From Beroe ovata (Eukaryota; Ctenophora; Nuda; Beroida; Beroidae), in contig CAMPET010000406.1 of the NCBI GenBank assembly GCA_946803715.1, positions 8,988 to 20,675 on the forward strand: 11,688 nt of DNA. Reading direction: 5' to 3'. The notes under the pieces were generated by a model. The model had not been told where the DNA came from and ran no database searches. It saw only the letters and a program-made list of their open reading frames with translations. Positions 1 through 7,438 of the stretch are shown piece after piece (the stretch's first letter is position 1; each line of letters starts with the position of its first letter). The translations under genes were made by a program, and so were the position numbers.

Positions 1-2
1 GT

Positions 3-149
3 GCTTCTCAGCTAGAGTGTAATTCGCTGTACAATTCCCATGATTTGCCTCCAAATAGACCTCCACCAGCAAAGCCATACAGGCCAATAAAAGTCCAGGT
101 GGCTACTCGGAGTTACCAAAATGTTAAAAGGGGCCGCACCACTCACTAA
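3..149 (+). CDS. pol: C-terminal end of pol (partial, upstream copy)
   Basis: The frame is open from the window edge to TAA at 147-149, giving 48 codons. The end is proline- and base-rich, with residues such as PYRPIKVQV and a final RGRTTH. The same tail, with a few replacements, occurs in frame at 800-886 and at 9542-9673, so it is a conserved protein end. In gypsy elements the last part of pol follows the integrase core, and integrase tails are often basic and low in complexity. I infer that this is the tail of integrase or of pol. No integrase motif (HHCC or DDE) lies inside the window, so the assignment rests on position. Confidence 0.55.
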   Translation, partial: ASQLECNSLYNSHDLPPNRPPPAKPYRPIKVQVATRSYQNVKRGRTTH

Positions 150-515
150 CTGCACCATTCAACTGTTAACTGTTTCAAGCATCCATACTCTGTTCTTTTC
201 CTTGATGTTCCAAATCATTCATTCATTCGCCTGATAATAGGAGCAATGAGTTATTGCTTACAATTACATGCATGGGTAAATGTTTAAGGTATAACTATAA
301 TCAAAGTATTATGTATAGTCACTACAAATGATTCAACCTAAAAGAAGAGTGTTATGGTGTCACGTTATCAATATAAGCAAATGATGAAATGGCTTCATGA
401 TTTAAACCTACATGATAGCATATAAAAGATTAAAAGCATCTTTCAATCATGAGGGCTTAATTTTGTAAAATACTTTATCCAAGACATGATGGAGATCATG
501 CACAACTAACCCTTA
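150..515 (+). other. noncoding spacer between pol stop and 3' ORF, copy A
   Basis: This A/T-rich stretch of about 366 bases has no supported gene. Its counterparts at 887-1252 and 9674-10035 have nearly the same length, so it is a normal part of the element. It contains CATTCATTCATTC and then a short hairpin-like CCT/AGG element, which is better preserved in copies B and C as CTCCT-GATGAT-AGGAG. The last 25 bases contain ACTAAC (505-510) and TTTCAG (519-524), a branchpoint plus splice-acceptor pattern in front of the 3' ORF. Confidence 0.6.
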
Positions 516-798
516 ATGTTTCAGGAGTCCCCAGAGGACAATTCAGCCCAAAATCATCAACAACCCACGGACAAAACCAAAACCGAGGAAACATTAAGGA
601 AGTGGTTCCAAGAGGAAACAGCAGTTCTCCCTTGTCAACATTCGGAACAAGATCACCCAGAAATGCACGCATCCCATCCAAGTGCAGAACTTGTTCCAGT
701 ACATCGGGCAAATGCCCAACACCAACGAGACTTTGTTCAGGAATGGATCAGCGGGTCAACAGTCACGGAGGCTGATCCCAACATCACAAAACCAGAAA
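516..798 (+). CDS. 3' accessory ORF, copy A, N-terminal half (truncated at N)
   Basis: An ATG at 516 opens a frame of 94 codons that is still open when it reaches the N at 799. It starts MFQESPEDN and contains TLRKWFQEETAVLP and ANAQHQRDFVQEW. The protein is hydrophilic and rich in Gln, Glu and His, with no zinc finger, signal peptide or enzyme motif that I recognise. It sits between pol and the polypurine tract, where env or accessory genes lie in gypsy-like elements. Compared with copy D over the second half, about 6 codon differences are synonymous and 4 are replacements. A splice acceptor-like AG at 523-524 lies just inside the ORF, so a spliced message could join an upstream start to the GAG codon at 525. 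The function is unknown. Confidence 0.5.
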
Positions 799-799
799 N

Positions 800-886
800 C
801 CACCAGCAAAGCCATACAGGCCAATAAAAGTCCAGGTGGCTACTCGGAGTTACCAAAATGTTAAAAGGGGCCACACCACTCACTAA
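800..886 (+). CDS. pol: pol C-terminal codons, copy B (fragment)
   Basis: This is the same reading frame as the pol tail at 63-149, ending at TAA 884-886. It begins after the single N with no upstream pol sequence, so it is only a fragment created by the duplication or join. The one protein change I see against copy A is Arg to His near the end (RGHTTH). Confidence 0.45.
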   Translation, partial: PPAKPYRPIKVQVATRSYQNVKRGHTTH

Positions 887-1252
887 CTGCACCAATCAAC
901 TGTTAACTGTTTCAAGCACCCATACTCTGTTCTTTTCCTTGATGTTCTAAATCATTCATTCATTCTCCTGATGATAGGAGCAATGAGTTATTGCTTACAA
1001 TTACATTCATGGATAAATGTTTAAGGTATAACTATAATCAAAGTATTATGTATAGCCACTACAAATGATTCAACCTAAAAGAAGGGTGTTATGGTGTCAA
1101 GTTATCAATATAAGCAAATGATGAAATGGCTTCATGATTTAAACCTACATGATAGCATATGACAGATTAAAAGCATCTTTCAATCATGATGTCTTAATTT
1201 TGTAAAATACTTTATCCAAGACATGATGGAGATCATGCAAAACTAACCCTTA
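887..1252 (+). other. noncoding spacer between pol stop and 3' ORF, copy B
   Basis: This is the close counterpart of 150-515, with the same length and only scattered substitutions. The hairpin CTCCT-GATGAT-AGGAG (near 966-981) is intact here. The branchpoint-like ACTAAC and the TTTCAG acceptor-like site (AG at 1260-1261) are kept. No gene is supported in it. Confidence 0.55.
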
Positions 1253-1712
1253 ATGTTTCAGGAGTCCCCAGAGGACAATTTAGCCCAAAATCATCAACAA
1301 ACCACAGACAAATTTAAAACCGAGGAAACATTAAGGGAGTGGTTCCAAGAGGAAACAGCAGTCCTCCCATGTCAACATTCAAACAAACTTTGTTCAGGAG
1401 TGGATCAGTTGGTCAACAGTCACGGAGGCTGCTCCAAACATAACAAGAACATTGAGAACATGGCACGTTGAGCACAGCAATCAACGTCCAAAATTGAGTC
1501 CAAGAAAGTTGAAGGACAGATGTCACCTGCAGGTGAAGCAGGTGTTCAAACTCCCCTTGCAACATGTCCAGGCAGCAAGGGATGAAAACATTCCGGGACC
1601 TAGTAGAGAAGTGGACAGAGCCATTGCTCTGGAAAATAGACTCAATCATTGGGAGGCCTGTTTGTTGGCTCTTGTGTGTATATGTAATATCAAATTATTT
1701 TTAGAAAATTAA
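1253..1712 (+). pseudogene. 3' accessory ORF, copy B (80-bp deletion, frameshifted)
   Basis: The N-terminal part starts at ATG 1253 and follows copy A until an 80-bp deletion near 1381, which removes the segment containing the QHQRDFVQEW-like stretch. The deletion shifts the frame and the first ORF ends at 1471. The C-terminal part is open in the original frame from about 1452 to TAA at 1710-1712 and contains SPRKLKDRCHLQVKQVFKL and ALENRLNHWEACLLAL. The end is hydrophobic (ACLLALVCICNIKLFL) and could be a single membrane segment or a buried helix. From 1459 to the stop it differs from copy D in 15 codons, 12 of them synonymous. That argues the frame was under selection before this copy broke. 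Confidence 0.6.
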
Positions 1713-1819
1713 TGGTTTTTACCAATGAGATTTGTTAAATGGGTTTAGCCTCATAACATAATAACATGAACTGTCAAATTTTTACATATCTTATTGGATT
1801 CTGGGACAGAATCTACAAC
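1713..1819 (+). other. 3' untranslated tail before the polypurine tract
   Basis: This A/T-rich noncoding segment lies between the 3' ORF stop and the polypurine tract. It is identical, as read by eye, to 11336-11442, whereas the ORF just upstream differs at about 6 percent of bases between the same two copies. Confidence 0.55.
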
Positions 1820-1831
1820 AAAATAGGGAGA
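1820..1831 (+). promoter_or_regulatory. polypurine tract of the upstream copy
   Basis: AAAATAGGGAGA is a purine-rich run interrupted by a single T, directly followed by TG of the LTR. In LTR elements this site resists RNase H and primes plus-strand DNA synthesis. The same 12 bases stand directly in front of the LTR at 11455, which supports the LTR start call. Confidence 0.75.
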
Positions 1832-1867
1832 TGTGGGATACCTGGGTTATCCCAGTGTTTTAAACTC

Positions 1868-1876
1868 TATATATAA
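1868..1876 (+). promoter_or_regulatory. TATA box in the 5' LTR
   Basis: TATATATAA lies 36 bases inside the LTR. RNA polymerase II initiation would be expected roughly 25-35 bases downstream, near 1898-1910. The identical element is at 11491-11499 in the 3' LTR. No AATAAA is present within the confirmed 234 bases, so the polyadenylation signal must lie further on or be non-canonical. Confidence 0.6.
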
Positions 1877-1921
1877 TGTCACACACCAACCCCAGAGAGT
1901 GAGACACTGCACTTGAAATGG

Positions 1922-1980
1922 TCACGTGATCAGTAGAAACCCAATAGGCAAGGCGTAACGCGTTGAGGGTGATCACGTGA
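1922..1980 (+). promoter_or_regulatory. paired CACGTG E-boxes in the 5' LTR
   Basis: TCACGTGA occurs at 1922-1929 and again at 1973-1980, each flanked by GATC-type sequence. The pair recurs at 11545 and 11596. CACGTG is the core bound by bHLH-zip factors (USF, Myc/Max, MITF/TFE families). Two perfect 8-bp copies 51 bases apart just downstream of the likely start site suggest a regulatory element, but no binding is shown here. Confidence 0.4.
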
Positions 1981-2065
1981 CTATAACGCAGCACACCAGG
2001 TTGACCTAAGAGTTCTGACTCAGACTCTCTCACGGCTCTCCTGGTTGTTTCTGTCTCGGTGTCTC

Positions 2066-2827
2066 CATGGAGCACCACTGGCATGGTGTTTTGTGACCTA
2101 ACTTTATCTCCATATTTCCGTCCCCGCTCATAGTCATACTCATCAAAAATGTTTTCATAGGCTATCGTATTCTTACCAATGTTATGAGTCTAACCCAACC
2201 CGTATTTTAATGTTGGGCACATTTTATTCCTATCTTGTCAACTTCATGTAATGCCAGTAGCAGCCCCAATGTCAAGTGTTGGTTGTAAAACCCAACCACA
2301 GCACGTAGTGGGGTCATCGGATTGAAGCGGTGGTGCCAATCATCCCGGGACTGGTCTAGGATTGCTAAATTATTATGAGTATCATATACTTTCCGTCTGA
2401 GAGTTAACGATAACTAGAAGTAGAATATCAGTCCCGTTAGTTAGTATCATTGGTTAGAGATCTAGTGCAACATATTACTACGGTACCGTAATACTGATTA
2501 CATTTCGTGTTATGATTCTATTAACCAAACCAAAATAAAAATGGAACATAGATCCAAAACAGAGAGGAACTTTCTCCTCCTTCTTTCCCTTTTAAGTTGT
2601 TGTTTTCATTTGTCTTATTTCCTGTCCCAATTCAGCTAACCGCGTTCAGCGACTGCCTTGTCCCTGTTCAGTTAAGAACACGTGGCACGAACTATAAACC
2701 GTACCCTGAGATTGCGAGCCTCATTTGGCCGATGCTATACGCTCTACCGAACAATCACCAAACCCTGAGATTAGATTGAGTCAATAGAGAAGCCCTGAGA
2801 TACGCATATGTGCCTGAATACCGAGCT
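2066..2827. other. rest of 5' LTR and/or leader, no gene seen
   Basis: I see no supported gene here. The stretch holds short inverted CCCAAC/GTTGGG elements (2194-2199 with 2212-2217; 2280-2285 with 2293-2298), an AATAAA at 2534-2539 and a CACGTG at 2679-2684. A sequence TGGTGCC at 2329-2335 resembles the first seven bases of some tRNA primer-binding sites, but the following bases do not fit and no CA precedes it. The LTR end probably lies in this or the next segment. Confidence 0.4.
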
Positions 2828-2962
2828 AACCATGAAGTTTATCAACCATGTACCAAACCTCTTAAAGGTAACACTAATCACCCACCCCCAGNAACCATGA
2901 AGTTTATCAACCATGTACCAAACCTCTTAAACTTAAAGGTAACACCAATCACACCCCCACAG
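2828..2962 (+). repeat. 65-bp direct duplication around a single N
   Basis: AACCATGAAGTTTATCAACC starts copies at 2828 and 2893, which continue through GTACCAAACCTCTTAAA to a C-rich end. The N at 2892 is exactly at the joint. The second copy has 6 extra bases (2933-2938 region) and a few substitutions. Each copy carries AAAG|GTAACA, a good splice-donor pattern (GT at 2868-2869 and 2939-2940). The coincidence of the N and the joint suggests an assembly overlap. Confidence 0.8.
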
Positions 2963-5118
2963 CAGAAGCTTATAACATATGGAGCCCTGATGCTGGTTCT
3001 TTTTGATCGGGGGAGGCAGTCGTGCGATTTGCTGAGTTGCAGGAAATCTATCTCCCTATTTATCCATATCTTGTTTTCTTTGCGGACTTGGAACACATAT
3101 CATTTTTTTTGCATTTTCGATTTCTTTATTTTCGAGAACGTGACTTTATTTGCCAGAAGTTCAAGTATACAGATTCCGAAGCCTAACCAATAATATTGAC
3201 TTGGGAGTCTGAAGCCAAGACGGCTAATATATGTTGGAAATGGAATTGGATTGATTGCCAAACTAGTAGTAGTACTACTCACAGTGAAGCTACTTAATTC
3301 TAAGCTACAAACCTATTTACGTTGAAGCACACTTATAGCACAATTTTACAGTTTACACTGATTACTACTATGATTTAATTCACTACTGATTGATTCACAC
3401 TACACAGACACTATTCAGTATTCACCTTCGGTCAATGGATGAAATGTCAAGTTGAAGCACACATTCACATTCGTATTTGCACGACCAGTCTTCAAATATC
3501 CGTGTCTCATTGATACACATCACATTATACGTCTCACCACACCCAGGTAGAGTTTTTTTTGGAGCCATTATGATTAAGTTTTTATTGAAACTTTATTCCG
3601 TGCGGATTCGGAAGTTAAGTTATACCTAAGAAAAGTCGAGGATGAAAAAAACGATTGGCACTGGCAGCAGCTGAACGGGATTTTCTGTCGTCAAGTTAAT
3701 TTTGGGAAATATTTGGTTTGGTAATATGTACGAAGGAAATTTTTGGAAACAGAAAATGATTACATTTACAAAGTCTAAAATAAGTAGGTACGCAACGTAG
3801 AACGTACTTACTTTTATACAGAAACGCACTATGAAAACGAAATTTGGAATTGCAAATAGACTGAGATTTAGAAAGATGGGGTTCGAAAATAGGCTGGATA
3901 TATTTTGAGGGGAATATTAGGGATATGTTTGATTGTAATGAAAGGCTCCGTGGATTTGGGATTTGAAATGGGGATTTATTTGGGGATTTTGCGGCCATGG
4001 ATCACGTTGAACTATAGGGGAGCTAATTAAATTTTAGGGGCCTTAAACGGGCGGATATTACGATAGAAGTCGTTATTCGCTAGACGCAGACGTCCACTGG
4101 TGTAATGATGTGAAACTTGCCGGCGCAGCAGTATAAATGGAGTACGATCTGCCGACAATTACTATTAGGGTGGCCGAGTTATGTTAATGCCAGGGACTGG
4201 GAATTATGTAGGGTGAGCGCAGTGATAGTAAGACGCCATAGGGATAGGGATATAGGGAATAAAGTGAAATTTGAGTTTTGTAAAACAGTATTGCTTTCGG
4301 GGAGCTCGAGATAGTATTATTCCAGAGAAGATAAACCTTTAAGTTTATTGGGGCAAGATAATGGGAATCGGTAGGATTTGCGCAATAATAGTGGTCGAAA
4401 TGGGGACTCAATCAAAGGGGAAATTCTAAGAAAAAATCTGATCTGGATTAAATGATACTGAGTTTACCGAATCCTGATCGAGTTATCACGTGAAATTGGT
4501 CAGTAGAGTCGATGTTGTTTTACAGGAGTTAAAAGGTGTACACCGTATTCACATGGAAGGAATATATTGGGATGAACGGAGTGAAAGTCCGCCGAATGTT
4601 GAATATGAATGGGGTTTTAATGTTATTGCAATGGGGAAGTGATATGGGATTTGGACGGGGGATATTGGGTCTAAAAGGGTTATTCATAAGGTTATCGGGA
4701 AAACGGACTTGGGAAACGTCCGGGGATAGGTTATTAAAGCGGGGAATAGTATTCGGGTTTCAAAACCCGATTTTGGAGATTTATGGAGCCTAGGGTATTT
4801 GGGAGGTTTATGGATACCATATTTACGCATCAAGTAAAAGGGAAAACCACCGACTTGTGAAGGTAACATCTGTTATTGTAACACAGTAGTTGAACGTTAC
4901 AGTGGAGTAGCAGCATGGATACTTTGGTAGTGCATTGACGGTCTGGCCAAATATAGATTTTGGATCCAGAACACGGTGCATGTATCTTTTTCGTAGATTA
5001 AGTTAGTTATTGAACTATTAATCTCGAAATGATTGATTTCGGTGTACGGGAAAATTTGAAATTAGGGGAAGAAATTTTGACATCTTGTTACCAGCAATAA
5101 TTAGTTAGCAATAATTTA
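2963..5118. other. long leader, G-rich plus strand, no gene seen
   Basis: I see no supported gene. The part up to about 3600 is A/T-rich and contains a 12-bp palindrome AGTAGTACTACT (3268-3279) and GTTGAAGCACAC twice (3321 and 3451). From about 3600 G clearly exceeds C on the plus strand, with many GGG runs (for example 4633-4679). This matches the strand composition of the rest of the leader and suggests it belongs to the element. Open frames on either strand here are short, lack recognisable domains, and are explained by the base skew. A CACGTG lies at 4487-4492 inside TCACGTGA. Confidence 0.4.
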
Positions 5119-5520
5119 GTGCTCTACCCAGAGGATAGCCCTTGAAGTTGCACCATATTTTGTAAAATAAGTTGTAACCGGCACTACTTGGAGTACGGGT
5201 ACCACGTGACAGTGAGATTCCAACGTCTGGTTGACGCAAAGTTTAATAACATCCTTGGTGCGGCTGAGAACAAAATTTGATTTCATGGCATGGGAAAAGT
5301 CCGGTAAAGTTTGGAACAGGAGATGGAAATCCTAGAAGTTTGCGGCCTGTGCTTTACCCAGACGCTGGTACTGGAAGTTGCGCTATATCTTAGAGAAAAT
5401 TGTGGTAACAGGGGAGAGTGAGGAGTCTGGTTGACACAGTTTCTATGGAATCATCAGAACAGTCTCGGTGCGGTCGATGACAATATTTGTACGTGGGAAG
5501 AATTAGGTAGGCACTTCCGA
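5119..5520 (+). repeat. diverged tandem repeat in the leader (two units)
   Basis: Unit 1 starts at 5119 and unit 2 at 5349. Shared blocks in the same order are GTGCTYTACCCAGA (5119/5349), a GAAGTTGC block followed by an A/T-rich part, GTCTGGTTGAC (5225/5425) and GGTGCGG (5257/5467). The offset falls from 230 to 200 and then 210, so unit 2 has lost and gained small segments. The units are clearly related but have many substitutions, indicating an old duplication. Repeated leader segments can hold RNA packaging or transcription elements, but no role can be shown from sequence. Confidence 0.7.
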
Positions 5521-6227
5521 CCAATAGGGGAAGGTGAGAAGCCATGACGATTTAGGAGCCAGTTGGGGAGTTAAACGGCATAAGGGAATGCAAGTGTGAT
5601 GAAAATCCTTGTAAGTGAGGTGGAAGTTGGTGACAAGTTGGGCAGTTGGAACGGTGCTGAAAGATGAACGGCGAATAACTATAATGAACTAGGAATCACA
5701 GTCAGGAACCGGAACTATAGTAACCGTAGCCATATTTTGACTTAGAACACGTGACTAGGATCTTATCAAGAAGTGGAAATAATGTTGGAAGTAGGGGTGA
5801 TGCCATATAAGAACGAAATAGCGGAGAGGTCCGTAGGGAAATTCCCATGATGAGAACTCGCGGACAGGACAAACTGGTGACTGATATTTTGGTAGTTAAA
5901 ACTCTAAGTTGCGCGCGAGATACTCACGTGATAGGACACATGATGATGGGAGTGGGAGTTCGCGCGGTACAGAAAGTTCATGAGACAAAATGGTAAGAAG
6001 ACAATGCTGCTGCCAATCGATAAAATTAAAAATCTAGATTATATTGACTATTACCAGGCTGCGAAACAAAGCGATAAGATAGTATTGGGAAAATTTCGGA
6101 ATTTCGAGAAGTTTAGTTAGAGGAGATAGTTATCGAGACCGTAAAGTTAACTTTAAGCGTGGAAATAGTGGTGACGTGCGAAGTTAAAGTTTAGTCGTTA
6201 ACATTTTATTTGATTCAAGGATAAAGT
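5521..6227. other. leader upstream of gag, no gene seen
   Basis: I see no supported gene. The stretch stays purine-rich on the plus strand and contains CACGTG at 5748-5753 and 5925-5930. TGGTGACGTGCG at 6168-6179 shares TGGTGAC with a tRNA-Trp type primer site, but the match ends there. The final 30 bases form a splice acceptor-like pattern before the gag ATG. Confidence 0.4.
6196..6219 (+). promoter_or_regulatory. candidate 3' splice site just before gag
   Basis: GTTAAC (branchpoint-like, around 6197-6202) is followed by the T-rich ATTTTATTTGATTCAAG, with AG at 6218-6219, only 8 bases before the gag ATG at 6228. Donor-like AAAG|GTAACA sites exist at 2867/2868 and 2938/2939. Splicing would remove a leader of more than 3 kb full of upstream ATGs. 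This is an inference from pattern only. Confidence 0.35.
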
Positions 6228-6855
6228 ATGGACTCCGACCACGAGGACGAACAAGGGCGCCGTTTCGCCAGAAACAACCAGGAGGCACCGTTAATTCCCC
6301 CACGAGCTGGAGCGGGAGAGAGAGTTCTGCTACAACCCTTGCACCATGTGAAAGCCCCAATGAAATACAAGAAGGGAAATAACCTAAACCTGTACTTGAC
6401 GCGGTTTGATGCCTATGCCGACTCACTCCATGCCACTCCTCCGGAGCGAGTACATATGCTGTTAGCCCTACTGGACGATGCCACACTAACACAGGTGCAG
6501 AGATTCCTAAGTCCTGAGTTGACCTACCCGGAACTAGTCAGAGTACTGAGGCAGGAATCAGAGTGGGATTCTCCAAACAGGATGAGATTCATCGCTGAAC
6601 TGAGAGCTCGCAGACAGACCCAAGAGGGAATTTTTCCACGCACTATACGTTCTCACCCAGAAAGCGTACCCGGAGAATGCAGAAGCTGCAGATCTCGCCT
6701 TACGAGAAAATTTTGTGTATAACCTCCAGGATCCGTATGTCTCGAGCAGACTGAGGGAACATCCTAACTACGACTCAGAGCAGTTATTGGAGTTAGCTAG
6801 TACTCTGGAGAGCTGCAAATGGAAGAGTGACACTCGGAAAACAATGGAGCCATAG
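6228..6855 (+). pseudogene. gag: gag, capsid-like part (single-base break)
   Basis: The ATG at 6228 is preceded directly by an in-frame TAA (6222-6224), so it is the first possible start. The first 134 codons include a charged, Arg-rich N-terminus and then the helical pattern of a gypsy capsid (NLNLYLTRFDAYADSL, PPERVHMLLALLDDATL, MRFIAELRARRQ). At the T run 6631-6635 the frame shifts by one base. Past it the capsid reads on in the next frame with clear family character (ALYVLTQKAYPENAEAADL, NFVYNLQDPYVSSRLREH) until TAG 6853-6855. That stop is itself produced by the loss of one base near 6847-6851, after which the original frame resumes. Gag forms the particle that packages the RNA. The breaks are one-base indels, so either decay or sequencing error is possible. 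Confidence 0.75.
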
Positions 6856-7438
6856 AGAAATTGTGCAACATGTTAGAGAGATGGGAAGTAAATGGAACAG
6901 ACGCAGGACCGATGAACACGGCCCGCTTGGAGCCCAACCAGATAGCTGCAGTAGAGGCGAACGATCAATCTTCTTATAACTATCACGGTCCCAAGGTTTC
7001 GTTGGGGTTGCCAGGAGCTAGGAGAGCAGACGGATGGGAAAGAGAGAGAAACCAAGGATGGACTGGACGAAATAGAAACTACAATAGCCAGCCTCGACGG
7101 CAGAAAGCTATGGAAGAGGAAGATATACTCAAGGAGGGCGTGACAATCAGAGTCAGCGCTATCAAGACTTCTCAGATCGGAATTGGAGTTCGAAGAGGAA
7201 TCGGGACCAGCACAGGCAAGTACGAAGTACGAGATGGTCACCCCCGCCCAGGGCCATACATGGGCCAGATCGACAGCCGCGAGGGTATGTCTCAGATGGT
7301 CGGTACCAGTATGGAGACAGAGATAATGGAGCGAGAGGAACTACCACGGGGACAGGTGCAGGGAACCAGGAGAACGGAAATAGATCGAGAGTAAGAATGC
7401 AAAACAACACGCCGGGGCAAGATCGCCAGTTTTTTTGA
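6852..7438 (+). pseudogene. gag: gag, nucleocapsid-like C-terminal part (Arg/Gly-rich, no zinc knuckle)
   Basis: After the second break the original frame gives EKLCNMLERWEVNG and then a tail rich in Gly, Arg, Asn and Gln (ERNQGWTGRNRNYNSQ). Near 7101-7106 another single-base loss occurs. The biologically sensible frame then continues as ESYGRGRYTQGGRDNQSQ and stays open for 111 codons to TGA at 7436-7438. The alternative frame that stays open to 7394 is acidic and low in Gly/Arg pairs, which does not fit the preceding tail. In the preferred reading the basic tail has no Cys, so the usual CCHC knuckle is absent and RNA binding would depend on RG-rich sequence, as in foamy-virus Gag and some gypsy elements. 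The ORF ends in a seven-T run, the frameshift site to pol. Confidence 0.65.

Larger units (their letters stand above)
63..798 (+). repeat. direct repeat copy A of the 3' region
   Basis: Bases from 63 on match those from 800 on at a constant offset of 737 as far as the 80-bp deletion in copy B. The repeat runs from the pol tail into the 3' ORF and ends at the single N at 799. The coincidence of the N with the repeat joint suggests an assembly join between two overlapping or allelic sequences, not necessarily a genomic tandem duplication. Confidence 0.85.
1..1831 (+). mobile_element. 3' end of an upstream copy of the same gypsy-like LTR element
   Basis: This stretch has the same order of parts as 9542-11454: pol C-terminal codons, noncoding spacer, 3' ORF, A/T-rich tail, polypurine tract. 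It is therefore the end of another element copy in the same orientation that runs into the LTR at 1832. It contains a direct duplication: 63-798 (copy A) is repeated from 800 (copy B) at an offset of 737, with a single N at 799 between them. Copy B has an 80-bp deletion relative to A near 1381. The upstream body of this copy lies outside the window. The layout implies two head-to-tail elements sharing one LTR, or an assembly that joined two copies. Confidence 0.8.
1832..2065 (+). repeat. 5' LTR, the part confirmed by the 3' LTR (true end unknown)
   Basis: The segment starts with TGTGGGATA next to the polypurine tract and is identical base for base to 11455-11688, where the window ends. The LTR therefore has at least these 234 bases and continues for an unknown length past 2065. 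It contains a TATA box (1868-1876), two TCACGTGA palindromes and a short terminal hairpin (TGGGATA 1834-1840 with TATCCCA 1848-1854). It serves as the 5' LTR of the main element and as the 3' LTR of the upstream copy. I could not find a convincing CA end followed by a tRNA primer-binding site. Confidence 0.8.

Noticed and set aside
1413-1649. Minus-strand ORFs antisense to the 3' ORF (also 10430-10627 and 11075-11272)
   Set aside because: They recur only because the sense ORF recurs; the differences between copies fall at third positions of the sense frame, so the plus strand is the coding one.
1860-2084. Minus-strand ORF of 74 codons inside the LTR start, open further upstream on that strand
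   Set aside because: It lies antisense in the LTR promoter area, ends in the TATA region and has no recognisable domain; chance is the simplest explanation.
2329-2352. TGGTGCC as a tRNA primer-binding site
   Set aside because: Only the first seven bases match Phe/His/Met-type primer sites, the preceding bases are not CA, and nothing else fixes the LTR end there.
2810-3193. 127-codon ORF spanning the N at 2892
   Set aside because: Its first part is the 65-bp duplication read twice across an N, and the rest is low-complexity Phe/Ile-rich sequence without a domain.
3537-3541. CCACA as the LTR end matching the TGTGG start
   Set aside because: The five-base inverted match is weak and no TGG primer-binding site follows directly.
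3696-3998. Minus-strand ORF of 100 codons rich in Ser, Pro, Phe and Lys
   Set aside because: It is the complement of a G/A-skewed stretch, has low complexity, and no family features; likewise the other short ORFs in 3600-4870.
6168-6190. TGGTGACGTG before gag as a tRNA-Trp primer site (implying a 4.3-kb LTR)
   Set aside because: Agreement stops after seven bases unless a gap is invented, and no CA end precedes it.
6861-7394. Reading the gag tail in the frame that ends at 7394
   Set aside because: From about 7105 this frame loses the Gly/Arg/Asn character of the preceding tail and stops before the frameshift site, while the alternative frame keeps it and ends exactly in the seven-T run.
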